From: Isoetes taiwanensis
Taxonomy: Eukaryota; Streptophyta; Lycopodiopsida; Isoetales; Isoetaceae
Reading direction: 5' to 3'
NCBI GenBank assembly: GCA_021234155.1
Contig: JAJEKV010000399.1
Coordinates: forward strand, 108,970-172,969
DNA: 64,000 nucleotides
The notes under the pieces were generated by a model. It ran no database searches. It was not told the DNA's origin and saw only the letters and a program-made list of their open reading frames with translations. The translations under genes and the position numbers were made by a program. Positions 24,891 through 35,776 of this stretch are shown here, piece by piece (the stretch's first letter is position 1; every line of letters starts with the position of its first letter).

Positions 24891-25299
24891 AAACACTAGG
24901 CGAATAAACCCCGGGTTCAGTAACTCTTGTAGTTGTTTCTTAAGCTCCGCTAACTTTCACGGAGGGCTCATTGATGCGGGGCCTTGCTGGTAGGCTTAGT
25001 ACCGGTTCAAGAGTTATTTCACATTCTACCCCTCACGAAAGGAGGAAGCTTGTGGATCTCATCCGGAAAAAGATCGCTAAATTCTCGAAGAAGGGTAGCA
25101 ATGTGCGGTGCTAAAGGCGTCGATTACTTGCTTACGCTTGGAGTCCGGGACTCAATGGAGGCAAGTTTAATGAGGCAAAGGAGTTCATTCTGCGTATAGC
25201 TTTTTCTAACTTGTTTATTGACATCGATTTGCATAGCGGGTGGAATGAATCACCTTTATAGTCACACGTGCTCCATTAGCGGCGTTGAAGGTGACCTCC

Positions 25300-25450
25300 G
25301 GATTTTCTCGAGTCTATGTTGGCCTTGGCGGATGCTAAAAACTCCATTCCAACAATAAGATCATATTTGCCAATGTCCATTAACTTCGGCACCCAAGGCA
25401 AGCTGGTGCACGGCAAGCTTACATCTTAAAGGTTATCGGCGACCATGAGT
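25300..25450 (-). pseudogene. Aspartic protease remnant
   Basis: Across two frames the minus strand gives LMDIGKYDLIVGMEFLASA, close to the DVILGMDWL-type end of gypsy proteases. The active-site DSG/DTG motif is not visible in the decayed sequence. Confidence 0.45.
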
Positions 25451-26171
25451 GTAATGCGATCTTACCACTGGCTAAGGTGGTTGGCTTAGGTCGGGGATCT
25501 CAGCGTTTCAGTTTGCGGTGCACAGGCCATTCTAGGAGAAGCAAAATTATGCGTTACTACCGGGTGTCCATCAAAATTATGAAGGGCTTCTTGTCTACTT
25601 GGCCTATTGTAGAAAACGAGAGGCTGACTTTCAGCGTTACTTTGTTTCTATAGCGGCAAGAATATGAGGGCCACCGTGAATGTACTCGGGAGCAGCGTCC
25701 TCCATGAGGGAGATTGGACTCGGATCTTCCCAATCAAAGGTCGACCATGGCCGGTAGGGCGTCTGCGTGGCGTGCAGGCAGTGCATGAAGTGTCGGGCCT
25801 CTCACACAGCAGCATGCCTTATCCGTGGACTGTTCTCGGCCTCTTTAGGAATGGGTAAAGAGGCCCGAACTTCCTTACCCGGCATTGTTCTCCGCTTATC
25901 TGGCGTGCTAAAAGTGACTTTCTTCTCAGCGGTAAGTAAGAATTGTCTTTGAGAGGGCCCGGACTTGGCGAGCGGGGTTTGTAAAGGCGTGGGACGGGCG
26001 TGGCTGCAGTAAGGAAGCGGTCGCGGATCTTGGTTCCTTGGCGTGTCCTCCTCGAGGGCTTAATGCCTTAGCTTAGCCTACGCTCTTGATTTTGGGTCTA
26101 TGGCCTTGACCATGCGTTTAATGGATGGGGCCAACCCTTCAATGTAGCCCTCTCGCCCTTTTTTCATTCAT

Positions 26172-26477
26172 TCACGGTACATACAACCTCAAGCGCATAA
26201 ATTCATCCGTGTAGGCCTGAGCGGACATGCCCATACTGTTCCAACTTGTAGAAGGTGCGAATCTGTTGGCATTTTGTGCCGCGAGGCGCGTAATGCGATT
26301 TGATTTGAAAGCCTTAGCGAACTTCTTGAACTTGCACCTGCTCTGTCCAGGGTGCTTAGCTCGGCATAACCCTTCCACCAAATCACGGGCAGCTCGGTAA
26401 GGTTGGTGGTGGCAACCTTCCCGTATCCTTCTCCGGGTCATTCCATAGGACTTCCCAAACTCCTTCATTTCGTCCAA
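26172..26477 (-). pseudogene. Gag (Retrotrans_gag) fragment
   Basis: The frame ends with SAQAYTDEFMRLRLYVP, the V-x-x-Y-x-x-E-F-x-R-L pattern of plant gypsy capsid. The upstream half is basic and partly out of frame. A CCHC knuckle is suggested by Cys codons near 25760-25810, but no clean motif is readable. Gag forms the particle that packages element RNA. Confidence 0.65.
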
Positions 26478-27114
26478 CCAAGATTACGCATTCAAGCCTC
26501 CTGCGGATTTCCCATCAAACTGAGCCAACTTCGGTTCTTCCATATACTAGTTATGGCGGTATCAGCGGTTTTTTCGGTATTCCTTATCCCTTCGCCTCGA
26601 ATGGTCACTATCGATAGCGATGACCCGAAGACACGAAGTGGTTGAATGTGAGGAAGCGGCTATCCTTAGAGGAACCGATGGCGCTTAGCATGAGTCCTCC
26701 TTTATGCAGTCTGGGGGCTAGCTCACGGGAGGAGATGGTTTGTTGTGCGAGTGGACTCAATGGTGTGGAGGTAATTCGGTCCGTCCTCGAGTTTGTTGCG
26801 GTGGATTGGTATGCAACACATAGGGCTGTAATTAGCCCGAGTTGCCTTTTCATTAACATCAATTCTGTTCGGGGGTGAGCCCTACTTGGTGTTGGAGGGT
26901 GTTTGCCAAAAGCGGCGTTACATTACCGCAGATCTATAGGGAGCATTCATGAATATATAAGCGATTTACATCAATGTACAATCCCTTTAAAATAATCGAG
27001 ACAAAAAGAATATACAAGCGAAGACAATATTTTTATTTCATTCAAGTTGAGTACAACAACAAGTTGATTGGTACATGGGTTAAGACAAAAGTAGGTATGA
27101 TCTGATGGAAACTT

Positions 27115-30100
27115 TTTAAAGTTCTATTAAGCACCGCAGTAACGGCAACAAAGAAAACATAACGGAAGGGATCAGGCCTAGGGGTTGGCGAAGGGGTATA
27201 GGATCGGCGTGGCGGTACTCTCCCGTCTGGCTTCGGACGAGTTTATAAGCGTGCCAGGCTTGGACAATGATTGCTTGGTATTCCCATGTTGGGCTGATAA
27301 TGAGAAGGTTAAAAAGCCGCGCATAGCATAAAAGAGTTGCCAAAGGTGGTGGTTGGCGTCCTCGAAAGCCCGTGCACTGCTCATATTCCGGTGGTCAGTG
27401 CGACACGGGGTCATCTTCGGATCTTGAGCTCGGTCCCTAAGGATGTTAACTATCTCCGCCCTTTGTATTGGGTCGTGGGGCTCTCGGTGGCGATGGTTCG
27501 ATCTCATAGCCTTCCTCCCACTCACGGATATTCACCATATCTCTCGGCCATAGTCTTGATCCGGTGGTGGGATCGTCTCTCCTAACCATATCGGTGATTC
27601 TCTCCTCATATTCCCAAATGGTTTCCTCGTAACATAGTTAAAATGAATAGAGAACATTTTGTAATGCCACTATATTCTAAACTTTAATGCTTTTGAAGAG
27701 GATGTCATAAAAGAAACAATGGAGTTATACTCATCAAAGAGAACTTTGTATTTAATAAGTAAATAAGGTACACCATTTTTCAATATGGTCCAAGCGGTTG
27801 CCAATCCAAAATCCCATAAATACGCATTATATATATATATAAACAAAAATTGTATAGCACCATTAGTCTAGGAACTAGGCCACTGCCTCTTTATCCACGG
27901 CCCTAGGAGGTGGTGGGGCCGGTCGGTGTCGGCGGAGTTACCCGAGGGGTCTCTTTGTGGCGCCCTTAGCGAGATGCAACCGGTGGATAGGCAGCGGCCA
28001 ATGGGGCTGCGGTGAGGAGCTTCATTCCCATCAAGGTGCAATATCGACCCAAGGCGTCGAGGCGAGATCCCGTCGAATGCAGTACATAAGTAAGCGTCAC
28101 GATAGGGAAGCTTCTTGTGGGCCGGCCGGTGTAGAAAGTGCGGAGGGTCCACCATGAAGCTTCGACCTCGGCCCTAGATCTCGGGCTATGAAAAGGACTT
28201 GCCCGTGTCGGGAAGGTGACAAAAAGCGGGTGAGGTGATTACCCGGCACCTCCCCTTGCGGGGTCTCGGATGTAGCCACTTCCTTATCCAAATCCATGGG
28301 GACTTCTTCCTCCTTAAGTTCTGTTGCTCCTCCTTCTTGTATGTGGGGTTATGATATAAATCTTCTCCCTCATCATCGAGCCGGAGGAACCTCAACCATA
28401 TTGATGTTTGGGGCGTGAGGTCCCATAGCCCGTGAAGGCATATAGTGCGGTTGGGCGAAGGCTGGTTTCATCCGCAAAGTCTCGAAAGTAATAGGGGTCT
28501 CCATGCCGGCTCTATGGTCTCTGGCCAGGCGAAGCGGTGGTGCACCTCGAAGAAGCTTCGGTAGAAGTGAAATCGATAAAATCATCCATACAATACTCAT
28601 GGCTTCGTAAAAGTACATGGTCTTTAAACTAGCGTCGAAATCCGACCACCATATGATACGTCCGGATAATATCATCCAAGAGAAGGTACTCTTGCCCTTG
28701 GTGATAGATAAGCGGAAGGCCGTCTAACCACGACAAGCCTATAGCTTGTTCCGTGTGATGGTAACTCCTCGCTAGCTCCTTCCAACGGGCAAAGTAAGCC
28801 CATACCTATATGCTCATCATCCCCCCTCCTCGGAGGGACTCAGGCGGTTGCCCTTTCTCTGAGCAAGGTTTCATCCTCGGCGTATTGGTCCATGAGGATG
28901 GCTAGAGAAAGTAGCTTCGGATATTGCCGCCCCGATCTTTGGACCACCGGCGGTGTTTACCCCATCGGAGTTTCCCCGCCGGGCGTCATAAGCATGTGTG
29001 TCCCCGCCTAACATCTGCTTGGGACTATCTCCGCTCCAAATACAATTGGGGAGGATCCCCGAGGAATACACGAGAGGAAGCATTTCCTCCATGTAGAATC
29101 AAGGAATGCGGTGTAATCCGGATGCCTTTTGCATACTTGTGAGGAGGTCTATCGTTGGCATAGCAAAAGGTTCTGCGGCAGGTCGAAGGGAACTTGTGGA
29201 TCCCATTTCTCTCCATCATGGTACCCGGCGGCAAAGGTCGCCCGGCGACCATGGCGCTAGAAGGGAGGAGAGGAAAAAAGCGTTTGAAATAACCCTTAAA
29301 AGTCCCCTTTTAAACCTTTTTTAAAAGCCGGCGTCGACACTTTAGTTTATTATTAACATAAAAACCATTAAACTTTTTAATTCAAATAAAAGTCTCTTTA
29401 TTAAATATTACAAAAAAAAAAAAATATTTACAAATGCGGACTCCCGCAAGTAAGCTAAGGTTGCTCCCAGGTATCCCTGCGGCGAGGGCTAAATCCTTAG
29501 GCATTATGGTGACCCTCTTTGCGTGGATAAGCAAAGATTGGCGTCACCAAAAAGTGCTACACCAAGTAGGCCGGCCTCTTGGGAAGCCAAAATTACAAGG
29601 TGCGGAAAGCGGAGATGGGTCTTGAACTCGCGCGATCTCTCGTACCAACCTCTGGAAGGGTAGCTTCCCTGATCGAAGCTCACGTAGACTTCTGGAACTT
29701 GCGGATTTCCCATAAGACCCACGATACCAGGGTGCATTTTGAGGCTTCCCTCATTGCCCGGGCTGAGGCGGCCCGTCGATGCGGTTTACCGTCTTAGCCC
29801 GGCCGGTAGGTGGGGAGCTATCCACCGGCTAACGCCTCCGGTCGGCACTTTCGTCTTCTTCCCAAAAAGCCCCGAAGCGGTCTTTGGTTTCTCTTTATGC
29901 TTGGCTGCCCGGCCTTATGGGCTACACCCTTCTTCCGGTGCTTAGCCGAGTCGAGTGCGTCGGGATTGGGCCGACCCACTCCCGGATGCTCCTCCATCTA
30001 TTTGGTCATTTGGTCTTGCGGTCCGCTCCTCTGTTCAAGCTTCTCCGGTTCTTCACGGGCCCTCCTCGGATCTTCACGAATCGAGAGCAAAAGTTGAGGC

Positions 30101-30160
30101 TGCGACGCGGCGATTAAGTTGGCATGAATGCCGGTGTGGTGTGACCCATGTCTATCTCGA
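27115..30160 (-). other. Decayed 5' internal region of the chromovirus
   Basis: Several overlapping short frames on both strands, GC-rich, none recognised. Acidic and Pro-rich stretches occur on the minus strand (for example 28097-28395). It probably continues a long protein that starts near 30692 and has been cut by indels. Confidence 0.35.
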
Positions 30161-30164
30161 ATGG

Positions 30165-30692
30165 TTATCCCGGATAGTCTATCTCGATATCGGGGATTTC
30201 TCCCCATACAAAACTGTTGGAATCCTCATCCCAGCGGTATGGGGGAACCTCAATGGCTCTGCCATCAATGACGGCAAAGCCGTCCCCGAGGTACCTGTAT
30301 TCCCTTCCACGGGCTGCCGTATCTGCCCTCTCAATCTCCCTATGATCATCTTCTCGGGCCAAACCCCTAATACGGTCGGCCTCTGTCCTGATATCTTCCT
30401 CCTCTGTATGGCCTTCCTGCTCGGGAGGATAGAATTTAATGAGCATCATGACCATGTCAGGTTGCTCGACAATAGTGTAGGAGAGCTGGCGAAGGTTCAG
30501 CCGGATCAAAAATGGCTCGGAGAAGTGATAGATAGGATATGGAATCCTGTCGTTGTTCTCAAACCTATTCACTAGCTCATCCAACAGTATATCAATAAGG
30601 CTCGGGTCGGTAGCCATGTGCTTGGCAATCAGGCCGTAAATCTCCACGATGCTCAAGGTAGTTGGATCCGGAGCGCTCTTGGTGATGGCCAT
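30165..30692 (-). CDS. Extra ORF upstream of gag, unknown function
   Basis: The frame has its first ATG at 30692 (MAITKSAPDP) and gives 175 codons; it is also open further upstream without ATG. Residues about 20-60 look helical (IYGLIAKHMATDPSLIDILL), followed by an acidic Glu/Asp-Arg-rich stretch (EEEDIRTEADRIRGLARED) and an aromatic end (RYLGDGFAVID). It is the first long frame after the 5' LTR. It could be the N-terminus of a large gag or an additional protein such as those of some giant plant gypsy elements. No domain recognised. Confidence 0.45.
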   Translation of the reverse strand: MAITKSAPDPTTLSIVEIYGLIAKHMATDPSLIDILLDELVNRFENNDRIPYPIYHFSEPFLIRLNLRQLSYTIVEQPDMVMMLIKFYPPEQEGHTEEEDIRTEADRIRGLAREDDHREIERADTAARGREYRYLGDGFAVIDGRAIEVPPYRWDEDSNSFVWGEIPDIEIDYPG

Positions 30693-31411
30693 AGCGGATA
30701 GTGAGGCGCTGGCGGCAAAGGGGATGGCAAAGGGGGCGCTAAGGTGCACAAGGCACAAGGGCGCAGGAGCAAGGTTCGGTCTGGTGGCGATGGCGGAGGG
30801 CGGCTCAGGCGGTTGGAGGCGCGGAAGCAAAAGCAAATGACAAGAATGGTTTGTTAAAGCGGCCCTTAACTTTTAAAATTTCAAATTTTTCCTTATTAAC
30901 CCGAAATTTTATTATTAAAAAATTATCTGGCGGGAATCTGGCGCAAACCTACGGTCGAGGCGCCGGCTGCATTATCTGAACTTCCGCCTCGATTTGGCGT
31001 CGTCGAAAAGCAAAGCGGCGCCGAAGTTGACCTGGCGGGCCAGCGTTGACTTCAGATCGATGGATTCGGCGCCCGGCTTGACATTCGGGCGCTTCTATTT
31101 TGACTACAAAACTACAAAAGGCAGCGGCGCCCGAGTTTGTTTTGGGCCTGCCCTTGACCATTTTTAAGCCTAGAGTTGATCTGTTCTGGGGGTAATTCGA
31201 ATGCGCCCGATCCAATGGAACCATCATCTTAGATCATTTGAGCTACCCCCGACACCTGTTAGGCCTCCAATCTTGGGCCCTCCACTTCAAAGCTACAATT
31301 TCCTAACTTAACCTAACACCAAGCCAAACAACAAAGAGAACTAATGACTTAGCCTCCTCCTAACTATGCTTGCTACGAGTTAGTGTTTGGCGGTGCTATG
31401 ATTTCGAGCAA

Positions 31412-31436
31412 CCGAAATCACGGCTCTGACTCTGCT
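31412..31436 (-). promoter_or_regulatory. Degenerate primer-binding site
   Basis: After the 5' LTR the minus strand reads AGCAGAGTCAGAGCCGTGAT. The core TCAGAGCC is shared with the initiator-tRNA-Met site (TGGTATCAGAGCC), but the first bases differ. Position is right, match is partial. Confidence 0.45.
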
Positions 31437-33108
31437 TGTGGCGCCCCGAATATATACGACCCTCGGACATATACATCTGAGGGGACTTTCCCCTCCCATG
31501 GCGATCATCTCACCATGGCGAGGGCCCTCCGTCTGTTTGAGGGCCATCTATGAAATGAGGCAGAAGAAGGACTGAAAGGGGTCATTCGCCCACGCCTTCA
31601 ATGGGACTCCTACGTGTGGAAGCATGAATACAAGGGTTAGCTTACGCCATCTAATATACATAAATAACCACCACGAAGGGTGGCGATCCATCAAAATACC
31701 AGCGGCATAGAATATGCATCTAATCCTAGAAAACGCCCAAAACCCGGGTTCTACCCGTCTCGGACTCGGTGAGGATCGTGGCGGCTGGGCCTCAAGAGAT
31801 CAGCCAGACCAGGAGTCTTGGCATGGCGTTGGCTGGTATAGAACATCGGCTAGGGTTGTCCACTCCATCCCCCTCCTGTGCACACTTTGAGGATGGGTCA
31901 ATTCATGCTATGGCCGCTTATAGCCTTCCTGAGACGAGGTTCAAGGGATCACCCTTTTGAGCCTACTCGGGTTCATGGCGCTTTGGTCGGATGAGGAGGC
32001 AGGGGAAGCGTCCCCTTCCCGAATCACGGTGGTTCCATGGGTGAGCTAGAGAATACGTGCGCATCGGCGACCCCCGCATCCGTGCCCGACTTACTCACCC
32101 TAAATCTACTCAAAGTGCAAGGTGCTCCATACGGATCACACCTCTACACCGGGGGGAGTGTCGGACCCATACCCGGCCCCTCGTGGCCCGGCTATCGGGC
32201 CCAGCCCACTGTAGGAGTCTCGGGGAGCCTTGTATGCTCATGCAAGACCCCACCCCTCATGTCACCACTTGTGTTCCTTGTGCAGGTGCTAAGCTGGACC
32301 ATAGCACCTAGGACCCGGTGGGCTCTTGTGCCAGCCGCATATAATGGGACTCTACAGTGGCTATCTAGGAGCAAACTACAATATCTGGTTCAGAGGTCTC
32401 TACCCCCGTAATCCCCCGTTTGAGTCGATTAAACAAAGAACTAACAATCCATCCTTTGAGTAAGAACCGTAATTGAATATAAAGAGAACTTGCTTGTACA
32501 ATCAAGGGTTAGTTTCTATGATTGAATCACAAAGAGAAAAGAGAAACGGACACAACCAAAGCGTTATCTAGAATCCACATAGCCACCCACCGAATTACGG
32601 CTGGACTCGTTTCCATGGGGCCTCCATCTCCCGGGAGTTGAGAATTCATTTGTTGATTCACCGGGGACCGGGTATGGTGGCTCTGGCCGGTGTATGATGA
32701 CGCCAGCCCCGGCCTTCCTTGGTCGATCTTGAGAGTCAATCACGGGGATAGGGGGTCAAGTTGGCATCCTAACTTGGCAACCCCCATGTTGCCCAATCGA
32801 TTGGGGTGGGGTGGCCTTCCCAAACAAAGAATTAGCCTAATTAAGTTATTATCTTTAATGTATTAAATTAGCATAGCTAATTTAATCCTTTTAAGAGTAA
32901 CCCCCATGGTTACAATTAAGTTCCCATACCCCCATGGTGGCGTACCTTTAGGGGGGTGACGTGCTTGTATTTGTACATGTCCCGTATGAATACGTGACGT
33001 AGACCGTATAAATACGTGGAACGTCCTTTAGGGGGATGACGTGCTTGTATTTGTACATGTCCCGTATGAATACGTGACATAGACCGTATAAATACGTGGA
33101 ACGTCACA
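31437..33108 (-). repeat. LTR (5' LTR of the chromovirus)
   Basis: Partner of 19876-21567; begins TGTGGCGCCCCG and ends GGAACGTCACA. It has the same two tandem 75-bp units at its distal end (32945-33102). Confidence 0.92.
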
Positions 33109-33113
33109 CCATC
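33109..33113 (+). repeat. Target-site duplication CCATC, right
   Basis: Exact copy of 19871-19875. Confidence 0.9.
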
Positions 33114-33139
33114 TATTGCTTATAAACATGTTCTATTGC

Positions 33140-33302
33140 TATTTTGATCTTGCTCTATGATCTTGCTGTATGATCTTGCTCTATCTGCTCTAAATAATGA
33201 ACCAAAACAATGAACTAAATAATGAACTATGATCTTGCTCTATGATCTTGCTCTATCTGCTCTAAATAATGAACTAAAACAATGAACTAAATAATGAACT
33301 AA
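33140..33302 (+). repeat. Tandem duplication with GATCTTGCTCTAT motifs
   Basis: A ~70-bp unit (GATCTTGCTCTATCTGCTCT, AAATAATGAAC, AAAACAATGAAC, TAAATAATGAAC) occurs twice in a row, preceded by extra copies of GATCTTGCT. It lies in the presumed first intron, just after the retrotransposon. Confidence 0.8.
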
Positions 33303-33674
33303 ACAAGAAGTATTATTATTATATATCTGCTCTATCTGCCTTCATTCTATTCTATTCTATTCTCGCCTTCATATATTCGGCTTCATATTTTGAATTACGC
33401 ATTATGCATTACATTTAGAATAATATGTTAGAATGGCGATTTTGGGTTCCGATTTTCCACTAGGTTAATCAAAGCGCGTCGGTAGCTTTTTAGTTTGGCT
33501 TTTCTATTTCATACGGTTCTATACAAATCGCCCCGGCCAGCGTGAAATAGATCCGAATGAAAAAACAAAGCAAAAGCGGCGCTGGCAGCGTTTGAATTAT
33601 GTATGTTCGGGAATCATTTTATGGGGAGAGTAATATATCATTTGCTAATTACTTAATTTCTCTCGTTCTAGTGC

Positions 33675-33794
33675 CATGGATTTTCCTTATGCATGGACAC
33701 CGGCCGCTCCTAGTTCAAATACACCGGTGGTTCTAGTTCAAATACACTTCCCGGGACGACCATCAACTCTAGACCCCGTACAAGATATTACTTG
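33675..33794 (+). CDS. Candidate first coding exon of the composite locus
   Basis: An acceptor-like CTCGTTCTAG is followed by TGCCATGG. The frame starts MDFPYAWTPAAPSSNTP and stops after about 40 codons. A duplicated phrase (TAGTTCAAATACAC, twice) lies within. Nothing is recognised in the peptide; its assignment to the downstream genes rests only on position and strand. Confidence 0.25.
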
Positions 33795-34261
33795 ATTGTC
33801 TTTGTTCAAAACGTTCAAAGAGAGTTGGAGAATCCATTAGGCGAGCTCTGTATCTCGGGGGCCATGGGAACACTTCCATCGCATCTACGGACATATCGCG
33901 GCTCCTCATGCTCTTAGTAAGGCTCATGCCAACAAATAAGAAACGAGGATTTGATTTATAATATCAAGGATCGATACAACAACACTGGGTTTGGAGACTT
34001 CGACATTCAAGAGGGAAGATGAGGATCTTGTCATACCGTGAGTGGTTGGTGGGACTTTTGCGGTATTGGGCGATGAAGTGGGCCTATGTGACATATTGTA
34101 GAGATAGAAAGAATTGGCGCCTGGCGCATTTTTGCAGAAGAAGAAATGTACATACACTTTTTGGAATATGAATACAAACTTCGCTGGCGCAATTTTGCAC
34201 TATACTTTTATGTCATTAGTTTATTATGTTTTTATATGCAATGTCGGAAAAAAATTGAATC

Positions 34262-34361
34262 CTTTGATGCCCTCCGGCCGGTATGATGAACCCCAAGAAA
34301 CTACATATTTTCATTAATGTGTAGTTTCATGGGGTTGATATGATAACTAAAGAGCATCAAA
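34262..34361. repeat. Inverted repeat, ~45-bp arms
   Basis: Left arm features CTTTGATGC, TATGATGAACCCCA and GAAACTACA; the right arm has TGTAGTTTC, TGGGGTTGATATGATA and GCATCAAAG in reverse complement. The loop is about 8 bp. It could be a small MITE or a foldback transcript. Confidence 0.7.
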
Positions 34362-34380
34362 GAATACAAAATTCACAACA

Positions 34381-34700
34381 TCACGCAGATATTATGATAT
34401 ATTCATTTTTTTTTGAATATCGTAATATAAATACCTTTTCGGGACGTTCTTTTGGCCATGCTACAAATGTGCCACGCTTTCTAATTGTATCGCCATAGGG
34501 ATGTCTTCTTGGAAGAGCCTCATCTTCATAATTGCAGTTTATAATGGAAATCTTCGTAAAGCTGTTTCCAAGAGGAACACCATGACACATAGAACTTGGA
34601 TTGGATCTTGATTTTACATAAGCCTACTCGGCGCTTCAAGTTTCTTTGTTAAAAGATAGCATTCTTCTCCAAACAGCGATAAAGAACCGAGAATGCATTG
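34381..34700 (-). pseudogene. CACTA-type transposase C-terminal fragment
   Basis: The minus strand reads CHGVPLGNSFTKISIINCNY, then LPRRHPYGDTI and GTFVAWPKE. The order VPLG/VP-D...KV-I..., LP-P, FVAWP is usual for the C-terminal part of plant CACTA-associated proteins. Only this fragment is left, with a further ~30 codons upstream out of frame. It is on the strand opposite to its neighbours, so it is likely a separate insertion remnant. Confidence 0.4.
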
Positions 34701-34837
34701 GAAAAATAGAGAGGACCCGAAAAAAAGAGAACAATAGAATGCATTTGAATGGAATCACACTCACCATAGTTCATTGGACATCATTATGGGATTGAAGGCG
34801 GCTCGATCGAATGGTATTGAAGGCATTGTAGGCGGAT

Positions 34838-34912
34838 CTTGGGCCTCGATAGTCGATTGTTCTTGGGCCTCGATAGTAGGAATGATCTTGGGCGCCGATA
34901 GTAGGTGGTCGA
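34838..34912 (+). repeat. Minisatellite TCTTGGGCCTCGATAGT
   Basis: Three imperfect copies of a 17-24-bp unit (the last one TCTTGGGCGCCGATAGT) in a row. Confidence 0.75.
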
Positions 34913-35159
34913 TTAGGTGGTAGTAGATTGCCACATATCGTTTCTTGAAATTAATAATTAATTGTTATCTTGAAATTGCACTAAAAAGAAAAAACACAAT
35001 TTAAATTTGTAAATGAGCGGACTTTAGGCCGGTTAATTAAACATTATAAATTTAAAAGGGCGAATATGAATTTACGGTTGTAAATCTGGCGGCCTAGATT
35101 ATGAACGATACATATAAGTTTAAACCAAAACCCCGGATCTCATATTATCCGCATCTGAC

Positions 35160-35291
35160 GCGGTTCTATAGCGTCTAGAGGATCGCCGCCGACCGAGAAT
35201 TGGTAGAGGTGGGCGACAGCCCAAAAGCACAAATCCCAAGCCTGGAGGCTGCTGAACAAGCAGAAAGCACAAATCCAACAAGCGCCTCAGG
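35160..35291 (+). CDS. Possible upstream exon of the ParB-like gene
   Basis: A GC-richer block rich in Lys/Gln codons ends CCTCAG|GTTATT, a donor-like site. The next acceptor-like site is GTTACAG|GATC at 35776. The phase is not certain and the peptide is unrecognised. Confidence 0.3.
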
Positions 35292-35685
35292 TTATTGATA
35301 CGTTTTTTTGTTACGTAATTGATTTCTGTGTCCCTTTTTTTGTTAGGTTTTTAGGATGTTTTTCTGTAATAATAGAGTTATTATCCGAGAAGAAGCATGT
35401 GTCCTCTAATATTTAAGTTCATATGTCCCAAAAATGTGTGCTTAATGTGTGGCTAAACAGTATTCAGTAGTTAGTTGTGTTTTTTATAGTTTGTTGTGTC
35501 CTCTGATGAAGATTCAACTCTTTAAGTTGTGGTGTTTATAGTTATTTGTGTCAAAGCCGCAGTTGAATAAGGCATTACATTAGTTTCTATATCTTGAGAT
35601 GTAGATTCGACAATTTAAGTTGTATTTTTATAGTTAGTTGTGTCCTTAGCATTTTAAGTAAATGAACTTGCTCTGTACTATTTTC

Positions 35686-35706
35686 AAATCGCGCCAAGCG
35701 CGTTTT
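35686..35706. repeat. Palindrome copy upstream of the ParB-like gene
   Basis: AAATCGCGCC followed by AAGCGCGTTTT: the same motif with one arm altered. It lies in the presumed intron before 35777. Confidence 0.75.
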
Positions 35707-35776
35707 TCTTGCATATATTTCGACATAGCATATGTTTTAGCATTAAAAGATTAAACCATGTGCTGTAATGTTACAG

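Larger units (their letters stand above)
19876..33108 (-). mobile_element. Ty3/gypsy chromovirus, 13.2 kb, minus strand
   Basis: Two ~1.68-kb LTRs with TGTG...CACA ends, a perfect CCATC duplication, a polypurine tract beside the left LTR and a primer-site-like sequence beside the right LTR define the element fully. Between them, on the minus strand, lie gag, protease, RT, RNase H, integrase and a chromodomain, in the Ty3/gypsy order. Coding sequence is cut by many small indels, so it is not autonomous as written. At 13.2 kb it is large because of about 5 kb between the 5' LTR and recognisable gag. The intact duplication argues for a young insertion, at odds with the broken frames; sequencing error at methylated C is one explanation. 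Confidence 0.92.
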
